A DNA stretch of 64,000 nt from Rhodoplanes sp. Z2-YC6860 (GTDB lineage: Bacteria > Pseudomonadota > Alphaproteobacteria > Rhizobiales > Xanthobacteraceae). Positions 8,251 through 16,754 of the stretch are shown here, in pieces. The stretch is taken from the NCBI RefSeq assembly GCF_001579845.1, contig NZ_CP007440.1, positions 6,346,029 to 6,410,028 on the forward strand, read 5' to 3'. A model generated the notes under the pieces. It was not told the origin of the DNA. It was given only the letters and a program-made list of their open reading frames with translations, and did not search any database. The first letter of the stretch is position 1. Every line of letters begins with the position of its first letter. A program made the position numbers and the translations under genes.

Positions 8251-11200
8251 GCGTGCCCTGATCCCGTCGCAGGTTTCGCGAAACGTGCCGTCAGCGACTT
8301 CACCCAGCGCTGCCGCTTGAGCTTCATCTGCTCGATCGCCATGAGCGCCGCGGGTGTCACGATCAGCGTCAGCACGGTGGCGAAGCCAAGTCCGAACACG
8401 ATCGCGGTCGAAAGGCTGATCCACCATTGCGTCGCCGGTGCGCCAACCGACACCTCGCGGGTCAGGAATTCGATGTTGACGCCGAACGCGATCGGCAGCA
8501 CGCCGAGAATGGCGGTGACGGCGGTCAGCACCACCGGACGGGCGCGTTCGCGGCAGGTCTCGATGATCGCCTCGTAAGCCTCCCAGCCCTCGCGGCGCAG
8601 GCGGTCGTAGGTGTCGATCAACACGATGTTGTTGTTGACGATGACGCCGGCGTTGGCGATCACGCCGATGCCGGTCATCACCACGCCGAACGGCTGGCCC
8701 ATCACCAGAAGTCCGAGCAGCACGCCGATGGTGGAGAGCAGCACGGCTGAAAGAACGAGCGCCACGGAAGTGAGCCGGTTGAACTGCGCCAGCAGGATCG
8801 CGAAGATCATGAACATCGCGGTGCCGAACGCCTTCATCAAGAAAGCTCCGGCCTTGGCGCGCTCCTCGTCCTCGCCCTTCAATTTCCAGATCACGTTGGG
8901 GCCAAGATCGGCGGTCGCCAGTTCCTTGGCGATCTCCTCCTGCACCTTCGCGGTCTGCACACCTTGCGCGACGTTGGCCGACACCGTCATCACGCGATTG
9001 CCGGCGACGCGGTTGATGTAACCCACCCGCGGTGCGGCCTCGCGGTTGATGAAGTTGCCGATCGGCACCGAGCCCGACTGTGTCTGCACGCGCAGATCGT
9101 CGATCTGGTCGAGGCTTCTGCGGTCCTCCGGGAAACGAATGAGAATATCGACCGCCTTGTCGCTGCTGGAGGGCCGGTACTCGGTCGCCTTCACGCCGTT
9201 GGTGACGAGTTGCACGGCGGTGCCGACCGTCGCCGGATTGGCGCCGTACTTCGCGGCCTCGGCCTGGTCGACATTGATCTTCCAGTCGATGCCGGGAAGC
9301 GGCAGGCCGTCATCGAGATCCTGGATCTCGCTATGGCGGCTGAGAATGGCGGCGACCTTCTTGGCGACACCCGGCAGCACCTCGGGATCGAGCGCGCCCA
9401 GTTGCACCTGGATCGGCTTGCCGGTCGGCGGACCGGCGCGCGGCGCCGTCACCTCGACCAGAATGCCCGGGATATCGGCGGTCGCCTCGCGGATACCGTC
9501 CATGATTTCGTGGGCGGGCTTGCGGACGCGCCAATCGGCGAACTCGAACTGGATCACGCCGATGGTGTCCTCGGTGATCTCGTTCGATCCGCGCGGCTGC
9601 TCGCCGACTCGGGTGTAGACGGTCTTCAGCCCCTTGGCCTCCAGCACTTTCTTTTCGACCGCCGTGAGAAAGCGGTTCTTCTCGTCGAGCGAGAGATTGC
9701 CGCGGGCATGCACGATCACCTGTCCGTAGTCGGGCTCGACCGCCGGGAAGAATTCGACGCCGCGGCCGAACTTGCCGTAGCCGACCTGCACCACGATCAG
9801 GAGCAGCGCGGCGATGCCGAGTGTCGCGCCGGGCCGGCTCAGCGCCAGACGCACGGTGCGCATGTAGAGGCCGGTGTCCTTCGAACGTTCGTCATGCGGA
9901 TGCGGCGAGGCGCGGCCGAACAGCGCGCCCAGCGTGGGCGTGAAGAACAGCGCCACGGCGAGCGAGGCCGACAGCGTCGCGATCAGCGTGATCGGCAGAT
10001 ATTTCATGAACTCGCCGACCACGCCCGGCCAGAACAGCAGCGGCGAGAACGCTGCGACACGGGTGGCGGTCGCCGCGATCACCGGACCGGACATGCGCCT
10101 CGCGGCAAGCGCATAGGCCTCGCGCGGCGCCATGCCCTCGGCCATGCGCCGTTCGGCGAATTCCGACACGATGATGGCGTCGTCGACCAGCATGCCGACC
10201 GCAAGAATGAGCGAGAACAGCACCACGATGTTGACGGTAAGCCCCGCGAGCTGAAGCCCGAGCACGCCGGCCAGGAACGAGGCCGGGATCGCAATACCGA
10301 TGAACAGCGAGGCGCGAAAGCCCAGCGCGAAGAGGATGATGACCGCGACCAGCAGCACGCCGGTCGCAACCGAGTTCTGCAGGTCCGAGAGCATCTGCCG
10401 GATGACCTTCGACTTGTCCTGGGTGAACGTCACCTGGACCTGGTCGGGCCAGCTCTTGCGCAGCACGTCGACGACCTTCTTCACCCCGTCGACGGTGTCG
10501 ATCAGGTTCGCGCCGGTGCGCTTCGACACCTCGATGGTCATGGCCGACAGCCCATTGACGCGCGTCACCGAGGTCGCGTCCTTGAAGGTCGGCTTGATGT
10601 GCACCACGTCGCCCACGGTCACGGCGGCGCCCGAAGACGCCGCCACCGGGATTTTCGTGACGTCCTGCGGCCGCTCGATCAGGCTCGGCACCTTGACGGC
10701 AAACCGGCCGGTCGAGCCTTCGAGGGCGCCCGCCGCGATCAGGCTGTTGGAGGCGTTGAAGCCGGTGATGAGCTGGTCGAGCGAGACGCCGTAGCTCTTC
10801 AGCAGCATCGGCTCGGCGATGATCTCGACCGCCTCGTCACGCGCGCCGCGCAGCTCGGCCGACAGCACGCCCGGAACCTGCTCGATGGCGTTCTTGGCGC
10901 CGCGGGCGATCTGCAGCATGGTCCGCTCCGGCAGTTCGCCGGACAGCGCGACCACCAGCACCGGATAGAGCGACAGGTTGACCTCCTGCACGCTCGGCTC
11001 GTCGGCGTCCTTCGGCAGATCGCGCTTGGCCTGATCGACCTTGGCGCGCACGTCGGCCAGCGCCGACTTGGAATCGAAGCCCGCTTCGAACTCCAGGAGA
11101 ACGTAGCCGCCGCCTTCATAGGCCGTGGAGCGCATCTCCTTGACGTTGCCGACCGACTTCAATTGCGTCTCGACCGGCCGCAGCAGCAGCCGCTCGGAAT

Positions 11201-11375
11201 CCTCCGGGCTGATGCCGCGCTGCGTGAGCTGCACATAGACGATCGGAATGCGGACATCGGGCTCGGCCTCCTTCGGGATCGTGATGTAGGCCGTCAATCC
11301 CGCAAGCAGCAGGAACGCCAGCGTCACGATGGTCAGCCGCGCGTGGCTGATCGCGTAGTCGATGAGCGCGAACAT
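8247..11375 (-). CDS. RND efflux transporter permease
   Basis: Inner-membrane, proton-driven efflux pump of 1042 residues. The N-terminal helix and porter start (LLAGLTAYITIPKEAEPDVRIP) and the repeated architecture of two six-helix halves with large periplasmic loops fit the RND family. The TM4 proton-relay pair is seen as GMLVDDAIIVSEFAERRM. In TM10 the AcrB-type KNA motif is replaced by NNN (VIVNNNIVLIDTYDR), as in several RND branches outside the AcrB group. The gene lies 21 bases downstream of its membrane-fusion partner on the same strand. There is no outer-membrane factor gene, so a shared TolC-type channel is likely. The substrate is not evident. Confidence 0.93.
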   Translation of the reverse strand: MFALIDYAISHARLTIVTLAFLLLAGLTAYITIPKEAEPDVRIPIVYVQLTQRGISPEDSERLLLRPVETQLKSVGNVKEMRSTAYEGGGYVLLEFEAGFDSKSALADVRAKVDQAKRDLPKDADEPSVQEVNLSLYPVLVVALSGELPERTMLQIARGAKNAIEQVPGVLSAELRGARDEAVEIIAEPMLLKSYGVSLDQLITGFNASNSLIAAGALEGSTGRFAVKVPSLIERPQDVTKIPVAASSGAAVTVGDVVHIKPTFKDATSVTRVNGLSAMTIEVSKRTGANLIDTVDGVKKVVDVLRKSWPDQVQVTFTQDKSKVIRQMLSDLQNSVATGVLLVAVIILFALGFRASLFIGIAIPASFLAGVLGLQLAGLTVNIVVLFSLILAVGMLVDDAIIVSEFAERRMAEGMAPREAYALAARRMSGPVIAATATRVAAFSPLLFWPGVVGEFMKYLPITLIATLSASLAVALFFTPTLGALFGRASPHPHDERSKDTGLYMRTVRLALSRPGATLGIAALLLIVVQVGYGKFGRGVEFFPAVEPDYGQVIVHARGNLSLDEKNRFLTAVEKKVLEAKGLKTVYTRVGEQPRGSNEITEDTIGVIQFEFADWRVRKPAHEIMDGIREATADIPGILVEVTAPRAGPPTGKPIQVQLGALDPEVLPGVAKKVAAILSRHSEIQDLDDGLPLPGIDWKINVDQAEAAKYGANPATVGTAVQLVTNGVKATEYRPSSSDKAVDILIRFPEDRRSLDQIDDLRVQTQSGSVPIGNFINREAAPRVGYINRVAGNRVMTVSANVAQGVQTAKVQEEIAKELATADLGPNVIWKLKGEDEERAKAGAFLMKAFGTAMFMIFAILLAQFNRLTSVALVLSAVLLSTIGVLLGLLVMGQPFGVVMTGIGVIANAGVIVNNNIVLIDTYDRLRREGWEAYEAIIETCRERARPVVLTAVTAILGVLPIAFGVNIEFLTREVSVGAPATQWWISLSTAIVFGLGFATVLTLIVTPAALMAIEQMKLKRQRWVKSLTARFAKPATGSGHA

Positions 11376-11396
11376 GGACTGCTCCCCCGCGACGGC

Positions 11397-12491
11397 TCAG
11401 CGCTGCGCCGACTTTTCGGGCGCGACGTCGACCGGCTCGACCGCAACGCCCTCGCGCACGAAATCCTGGCCCTGCACGATGACACGCGCGCCGTCCGGCA
11501 CGCCGGCCACCCACATGAAAGCCTGATCGTCCTCGATGATCGACGTGGCAAGGAAGCCGACCTTGCCGTCCTGGTCGACGAAGCGCACGCCGAGATCGCC
11601 CGCCGACGAGAATGTCAGCGCCGAGCGCGGCACGCGCGAGGCCTCGACCGGCGCGAGCGGGATCGTCACCTCGGCGGTGATGCCATCGGGAATGAGATAA
11701 TCCGGATTCTCGATCTCGACTTCGACCCGATAGGTGCGCGTGCCGTCGCTCGCCGACGGCGAGACATAGCGGATGCGCCCCTGCCGGGTGAGGCCGTTGG
11801 CGAGCCGCACATCGGCCATGGTGCCGACCTTGACCCGTGCGGCATTGCGCTCCGACACCTCGACCAGAGCAAGCACGGGATCGAGCCCGACCATCTTGAT
11901 GATCTCTTTGCCGGTGAACGAGAACGCCGCGGTTCCGACCTCGGACGTTTCGGTGACGACACCATCCCACGGCGCGGTGATGACGCTGCGGTCGCGCTCA
12001 GCCTCCGCGGTCGCAACCGCGGCTTCGGCAACCTTGACCTGCGCCGCGAGCGTGTCGAAATCGATTTTCGGCACGGCATTGGTGGCGAGCAGCCGCCGTT
12101 TGGCCTCGAGTTCGATGCGCTTCTGCTCGAGCGTGGCCTTGGCCTGCATCACCATCGCGGCGCGGTCCTCGACCGCGAGAACGGCAAGCACGTCGCCCTT
12201 TTTCACGCGCGAGCCGCGGCGGACATTCAGCTCCTGCAGGACGCCGTTGGTCCGCGCGAAGATCACGACCTTCTTGTCGGCTTCGGTGCGGCCGGACAGC
12301 ACGAACTTGCGGCTGTGCGAGGCGAGCTTGGTCTCGACCACGCCGACGCGGAATTTCTTCGGCGCATCGGTCGCGGGGCCTTGCAGCGCGGCGCGGCTTT
12401 CCGTCGACTCATGCGGGATGAGATGTCCGGAAGCGATCCACAGCGCGGCCGCGGCGACGAGGCCCAGCGCAGTGATACGGCTTGCTTTCAT
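11397..12491 (-). CDS. RND efflux periplasmic adaptor (HlyD/AcrA-type membrane fusion protein)
   Basis: A 364-residue protein that links the RND permease to an outer-membrane channel. The ATG at 12491 follows a strong GGGGGGAA ribosome binding site and gives an N-terminal membrane anchor or signal (MKASRITALGLVAAAALWIASG). The order is: lipoyl half (FARTNGVLQELNVRRGSRVKKGDVLAVLAVEDR), a coiled-coil hairpin (MVMQAKATLEQKRIELEAKRRLL and onward), the second lipoyl half (SVITAPWDGVVTETSEVGTA), then beta-barrel and proximal domains. There is no obvious lipobox Cys. The start overlaps the end of the tetR gene by 4 bases, which suggests a tetR-adaptor-permease operon. Confidence 0.92.
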   Translation of the reverse strand: MKASRITALGLVAAAALWIASGHLIPHESTESRAALQGPATDAPKKFRVGVVETKLASHSRKFVLSGRTEADKKVVIFARTNGVLQELNVRRGSRVKKGDVLAVLAVEDRAAMVMQAKATLEQKRIELEAKRRLLATNAVPKIDFDTLAAQVKVAEAAVATAEAERDRSVITAPWDGVVTETSEVGTAAFSFTGKEIIKMVGLDPVLALVEVSERNAARVKVGTMADVRLANGLTRQGRIRYVSPSASDGTRTYRVEVEIENPDYLIPDGITAEVTIPLAPVEASRVPRSALTFSSAGDLGVRFVDQDGKVGFLATSIIEDDQAFMWVAGVPDGARVIVQGQDFVREGVAVEPVDVAPEKSAQR

Positions 12492-13117
12492 TGTGAATTT
12501 CCCCCCGCGGCTCGCGCATCCTGCGAGCGGCTGCGCAGCAGATGCCGCGCCACATCCATGAACACCGGAATCATTGTGTCGGCTTTGACGTTCGGATCGA
12601 GCGCTCTCCGCCACCACATGCCGTCGGCGATCAGCATCAGCATGTCGACGGCGCGCTCGAAGTCGGCATCCTTGGGAATGTCGCCCTGCTCAGCTGCGGC
12701 GCGGAACATGTCGAGCAGCCACTTGCGCACGTCGGTGTCGAACGAACGGGAGATGCGCGCGATCTCGGGATTGTGCCGCGCCTCCGCCATCACCTCGGTG
12801 CAGAGCAGCACCTCCTCCACCGGGCGAACGCTGAAGTGGTGACGCATCATGCCTTCGATCACCGCGAACAGGCCCTGCGAGAGATCGGCGCGGGCGAAGT
12901 CCTGCGCCAGCTCGGCGCGGTCACGCTCGGCAATGGCGGAGATGATCGCTTCCTTCGAAGGGAAGTAGCGGTAGAGGTTGCCTGCGCTCATGCCAGCCTC
13001 GGCGCAGATCTCCTGCATCGAGGTCTGGTGGAAGCCCGAACGCACGAAGCAGCGTCCCGCCGCCTCAAGGATGTCGTCCCGGCGGTCGGATTGCCGCTGG
13101 AGTTTGGGCTGGCTCAT
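12488..13117 (-). CDS. TetR/AcrR family transcriptional regulator
   Basis: A 209-residue regulator with an N-terminal TetR helix-turn-helix: RRDDILEAAGRCFVRSGFHQTSMQEICAEAGMSAGNLYRYFPSKEAI is the canonical pattern, at about residues 12-60. The rest is an all-helical ligand-binding domain. ATG 13117 is used; an upstream in-frame ATG would add six residues. It is first in the efflux operon, and a perfect palindrome lies 23 bases ahead of it, so it most likely represses itself and the pump until an effector binds. The effector is unknown. Confidence 0.93.
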   Translation of the reverse strand: MSQPKLQRQSDRRDDILEAAGRCFVRSGFHQTSMQEICAEAGMSAGNLYRYFPSKEAIISAIAERDRAELAQDFARADLSQGLFAVIEGMMRHHFSVRPVEEVLLCTEVMAEARHNPEIARISRSFDTDVRKWLLDMFRAAAEQGDIPKDADFERAVDMLMLIADGMWWRRALDPNVKADTMIPVFMDVARHLLRSRSQDARAAGGNSQ

Positions 13118-13139
13118 AGAAATGTTGCGATGCACAATT

Positions 13140-13163
13140 GTGAGAATGAACGTTCATTCTCAC
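13140..13163. promoter_or_regulatory. Perfect 24-bp palindrome, probable TetR operator
   Basis: Twelve-base arms (GTGAGAATGAAC and its exact reverse complement) meet with no spacer. The core GAATGAACGTTCATTC has the spacing usual for TetR/AcrR-family operators. It lies 23 bases upstream of the tetR start, inside the expected promoter region. Nothing else in the 250-base gap up to 13369 looks like a gene. Confidence 0.75.
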
Positions 13164-13369
13164 GGCGCCCCCTCGCAGTCAAGCAGTCTCAGGCTGCGGC
13201 GAGTTGCCGCCACGCCGACCCGGATTTACCCAATAAAGATCAACATCTTAGATGCGTTGAGCGCCCTGGTACCGTCAGCCAGCCGAAACGTTCGCGCCGC
13301 CCATCTTTGGAACTTTCCGCTGCGCAATGCGGCTGGGGACTGAGTCGGAACGCGGTCTCCAAAGCCGCC

Positions 13370-13558
13370 TTATTCACCGCCCGCTGGTTCGCCGGGAGAC
13401 TGCTGCTGCGTGAGCGCTGCTTCCTTCTGCGCCTGCTCTCCCGCCTCTCCCGCCTTGCTCTTGTCGGCAGACGAGCCGCCACGGCGATCGGCCGAAGCCG
13501 GCTTTTGCTGATCACTGCCCCGCGCGCTGTCGCTCTGTCGGTTTGCTGACTCGCTCAT
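13370..13558 (-). CDS. Small hydrophilic hypothetical protein
   Basis: A 62-codon reading frame starting MSESANRQSDSARG with an AGCGAGG-like ribosome binding site upstream. The product is low-complexity, rich in Ser, Gln, Ala, Gly and Lys, with no hydrophobic segment and no Cys, so it would be disordered and soluble. I recognise no family. It sits alone between the tetR operator region and a gene-free stretch. It could equally be a chance frame. Confidence 0.35.
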   Translation of the reverse strand: MSESANRQSDSARGSDQQKPASADRRGGSSADKSKAGEAGEQAQKEAALTQQQSPGEPAGGE

Positions 13559-13707
13559 CGCATGCCTCGCTCTGGTTACGGAGAAAACAGGCCTGAAATC
13601 ACGCGGTTCCTGTGCGTTTGGTGCAGCGTGACAGCAATGCACCAATCGGCTTCCGATGCAGGAACAAATGCACACACCCACCATTGTCACGCCGCCGGAT
13701 GGTGAGC

Positions 13708-13756
13708 GCCTGAAGCCTGAAGCCTGAAGCCTGAAGCCTGAAGCCTGAAGCCTGAA
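13708..13756. repeat. Heptanucleotide tandem repeat, 7 copies of GCCTGAA
   Basis: Seven exact, head-to-tail copies of GCCTGAA run from 13708 to 13756. They lie in a non-coding gap, about 65 bases upstream of the small secreted protein gene at 13822. Perfect short tandem copies such as these change number by slippage, so this is a possible variable locus and could alter spacing in the promoter of the downstream gene. Confidence 0.9.
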
Positions 13757-13821
13757 GAAGCGCCGCCCCGCGGCCCCGCGCGAACGCAGAAGCGGGGCGC
13801 CCTGTCGGCACGGAGGCAAGC

Positions 13822-14205
13822 ATGCGCGTTCGTATTGTTTGTCGTGTTCTTGGTTGTGTTGTCGCAATCGCCCTTGCGTCACAGGCGCAAGCCACCTGGA
13901 AGCCGGAATATGCCGACAATCCACCCGAGGTGCAGGACTGGTATCGCAACGCCGAACTCACTGAGGCTGCGAAGGTCCGTTTCCCATTCAAGAAATGCTG
14001 CGATCACGCCGATGTCGTGAAGACGAAATTCAACGTCAGTCGAACCAATAGCGGGGACGAGTGGTATTGGCTCGACGGCGACCACTGGCGCCGCATTCCC
14101 AATGACGTGATCCATTGGGGGCGCCACGCGCCTGGCGGCCAGCCCACACTGTTCATCTATTCGGGCAAGGAGACCTGTTTCTTCCCAGGAGACGGCGGGA
14201 TTTGA
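13822..14205 (+). CDS. Small secreted hypothetical protein
   Basis: A 127-residue protein with a Sec signal peptide (MRVRIVCRVLGCVVAIALASQAQA, cleavage before TWKPEY). It is preceded by a CGGAGG ribosome binding site. The mature region is rich in Trp and aromatic residues, with a CC pair (KKCCDHADVV) and a third Cys near the end (KETCFFPGDGG), so one disulfide is possible in the periplasm. YWLDGDHWRRIPNDVIHWG looks like a compact, conserved core. I recall similar short proteins in Hyphomicrobiales but no function. It precedes glgP by 83 bases on the same strand, with no sign of shared function. Confidence 0.7.
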   Translation: MRVRIVCRVLGCVVAIALASQAQATWKPEYADNPPEVQDWYRNAELTEAAKVRFPFKKCCDHADVVKTKFNVSRTNSGDEWYWLDGDHWRRIPNDVIHWGRHAPGGQPTLFIYSGKETCFFPGDGGI

Positions 14206-14288
14206 GAAATTCTGCCCCGGGGCACGGCGGAACTTTTTGGATGACTTAAAGTTTGACATGGGTTGCGTGCCCTCATGCCGGACTGGGA

Positions 14289-16754
14289 ATGCCGAAACCG
14301 TCGAATGTTCTCTCGCATCCTGCCGAGAGCGCCGATATCGCCGCGTTTCGCGCAGCGGTGCTGGACAAACTCGCCTACTCGTTCGGCAAGACTCCCGACG
14401 TCGCGAGCCTCAACGACTGGTATATGGCAACCGCGCTGGCGTTGCGCGACCGCATCGTCGCGCGTTGGCTGAAGACCGGTCAGCGCCCCGACGCCGAGGG
14501 CCGCAAGAGAGTCTACTATCTCTCTATCGAATACCTGCTCGGGCAGCTTTTGTTCGACGCGCTGATCAATATGCGGCTGTTGAATGTCGCCCGCGCAGCG
14601 CTGGCCGATCTCGACGTCGACATCGATCAGTTGCGCAAGCTCGAACCGGACGCTGCGCTCGGCAACGGCGGTTTGGGGCGACTGGCAGCCTGCTACATGG
14701 ACAGCATGGCGGCGCTCGCCGTGCCGGCCTATGGCTACGGCATCCGCTACGAGAACGGCCTGTTCGTGCAGCAGATCCGCGACGGCTGGCAGAACGAGTT
14801 GCCGGAGCGTTGGCTGTCGCTCGGCAATCCGTGGGAGTTCGAACGCACCGATACCGAATATTCGATCTGCTTCGGCGGCAGCGTCGAATATGTCGGCGAC
14901 GGTCACGGCAACGGTACGGCGCGCGGGCTGTGGTATCCGGACGAGCGTGTGCTCGCAGTGGCCTATGACACGCCGATCGCCGGCTGGCGCGGCCGCCACG
15001 TGAATACTCTGAGGCTGTGGTCGGCGCGCGCCACCACGCCGGTGCAACTTGCGGCGTTCAACGAAGGCGACCTCGTGGGCGCCACCGCGCCGCGTGCGCA
15101 GGTCGAGGCGATCTCGCGCGTGCTCTATCCGAGCGATGCCACGGCCGCCGGACAGGAGCTGCGGCTGCGGCAGGAGTATTTCTTCACCTCCGCATCGCTG
15201 CAGGACATCACCCGGCGGCATTTGGAGCAGCATGGCGACCTCACGTCGCTGCCGGACCATGCGGCGATCCAGCTCAACGACACCCATCCGGCCATCGCGG
15301 TGGCGGAGTTGATGCGCATTCTGGTGGACGAGCACGAACATGCGTGGGACGAGGCCTGGCGCATCACCAAGGGCACGCTGAGCTACACCAATCACACGCT
15401 CCTTCCCGAGGCGCTGGAGAGCTGGCCGGTGCCGCTGCTCAACCGGCTTTTGCCGCGGCACATGCAGATCATCTATCTGATCAACAAGGCGCATCTCGAC
15501 GATGCCAGCGCCAAGGGCTTTGTCGAGCCCGGCATGCTCGCCTCGATCTCACTGATCCAGGAAGGGCATGAGAAGCGTGTCCGCATGGGGCACCTCGCTT
15601 TCGTCGGCTCGCACCGCATCAATGGTGTCTCGGCGTTGCACACTGACCTGATGCAGAAGACGGTGTTCCGCGATCTCAACCGCGCCGCTCCAGGCCGCAT
15701 CGTCAATGTCACCAACGGCATCACCTTCCGCCGCTGGCTCTACGAAGCCAACCCGTCGCTCACGGCCTTGCTGGTGAACACGCTCGGGGAGCGGGTGCTC
15801 GACGATCCGGCCGAACTCCTTCGGCTGAAAGGCTTTTGCGACGATGCCGGGTTCGTCGAGGAATACAAGGCGCAGCGTCGCAGAAACAAGCAGGCGCTGG
15901 CCGGCCGCATCCACCAGCTCACCGGCGTCCGCGTCGATCCGACCGCGCTGTTCGACGTGCAGATCAAGCGCATCCATGAATACAAGCGACAGCTCCTCAA
16001 CATCCTCGAAGCCGTCGCGGTCTATCTCGCGATCCGCAGGGAGCCCGAGCGGAGCTGGGTGCCGCGGGTCAAGCTGTTCGCCGGCAAGGCCGCCGCGAGC
16101 TACGAACGCGCCAAGCTGATCATCAAGCTCGCGGGCGACGTCGGCCAGGTGATCAACAACGATCCGCTGGTCGGCGACAAGCTCAAGGTCGTGTTCATGC
16201 CGAACTACAGCGTGAGCCTCGCCCAATGCATCATCCCGGGCTCGGACCTCTCCGAGCAGATCTCGACCGCCGGCATGGAAGCGTCCGGCACCGGCAACAT
16301 GAAGCTTGCGCTGAACGGCGCACTGACCATCGGCACGCTCGACGGTGCCAATATCGAGATTCGCAACGAGGTCGGCGCGGACAACATCTTCATCTTCGGG
16401 CTCACCGCGGAAGAGATCGACGACCGCCGCCGGGCCCATTTCACAGGCCGGCAGGCGGCCTCTCCGCGGCTGATGGAAGCCATCAAATCGATCGATGACG
16501 GCGTGTTCTCGCCGGATCAGCCGGACCGCTTCAAGCCGATCGCTCAGGCATTGCTCGGCTACGATCATTTCATGGTGGCGGCCGACTTCGACGCCTATTG
16601 GGACGCGCAACGCAAGGTCGACCTGGCGTTCGTGCAGCCCGGCTGGTGGCGGTCGAGCATCCTCAACACGTCGAGGATGGGCTGGTTCTCGTCGGATCGC
16701 GCAATCCGGGAATACGCCAGTGAGATCTGGTCGGTGCCGGTCGTGGAGTCATGA
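14289..16754 (+). CDS. glgP: Glycogen/alpha-glucan phosphorylase
   Basis: PLP-dependent GT35 enzyme of 821 residues that releases glucose-1-phosphate from alpha-1,4-glucan. Seen are RVYYLSIEYLLGQLL near residue 75, LGNGGLGRLAACYMDS, the active-site ESSNP-like and QLNDTHPAIA segments, FDVQIKRIHEYKRQLLN, and the PLP lysine in EASGTGNMKLALNGA. The ATG at 14289 gives the usual N-terminus; a TTG at 14253 would add 12 residues. The 3' end overlaps the convergent malQ by 6 bases. It is the degradative partner of the glucan genes that follow. An upstream palindrome (14213-14224) then TTTTT might end the previous transcript. Confidence 0.95.
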   Translation: MPKPSNVLSHPAESADIAAFRAAVLDKLAYSFGKTPDVASLNDWYMATALALRDRIVARWLKTGQRPDAEGRKRVYYLSIEYLLGQLLFDALINMRLLNVARAALADLDVDIDQLRKLEPDAALGNGGLGRLAACYMDSMAALAVPAYGYGIRYENGLFVQQIRDGWQNELPERWLSLGNPWEFERTDTEYSICFGGSVEYVGDGHGNGTARGLWYPDERVLAVAYDTPIAGWRGRHVNTLRLWSARATTPVQLAAFNEGDLVGATAPRAQVEAISRVLYPSDATAAGQELRLRQEYFFTSASLQDITRRHLEQHGDLTSLPDHAAIQLNDTHPAIAVAELMRILVDEHEHAWDEAWRITKGTLSYTNHTLLPEALESWPVPLLNRLLPRHMQIIYLINKAHLDDASAKGFVEPGMLASISLIQEGHEKRVRMGHLAFVGSHRINGVSALHTDLMQKTVFRDLNRAAPGRIVNVTNGITFRRWLYEANPSLTALLVNTLGERVLDDPAELLRLKGFCDDAGFVEEYKAQRRRNKQALAGRIHQLTGVRVDPTALFDVQIKRIHEYKRQLLNILEAVAVYLAIRREPERSWVPRVKLFAGKAAASYERAKLIIKLAGDVGQVINNDPLVGDKLKVVFMPNYSVSLAQCIIPGSDLSEQISTAGMEASGTGNMKLALNGALTIGTLDGANIEIRNEVGADNIFIFGLTAEEIDDRRRAHFTGRQAASPRLMEAIKSIDDGVFSPDQPDRFKPIAQALLGYDHFMVAADFDAYWDAQRKVDLAFVQPGWWRSSILNTSRMGWFSSDRAIREYASEIWSVPVVES

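Noticed and set aside
8964-12842. A 1292-codon open frame on the plus strand across the efflux genes
   Set aside because: It runs antisense to the RND permease and adaptor genes, which have clear family motifs. Its product is low-complexity, rich in Arg, His and Asp as expected for a GC-rich shadow frame.
14213-14240. Palindrome TGCCCCGGGGCA followed by TTTTT as a terminator of the small secreted protein gene
   Set aside because: The stem would have only a four-base loop and the T-run starts about 9 bases after it; too weak to list as a terminator.
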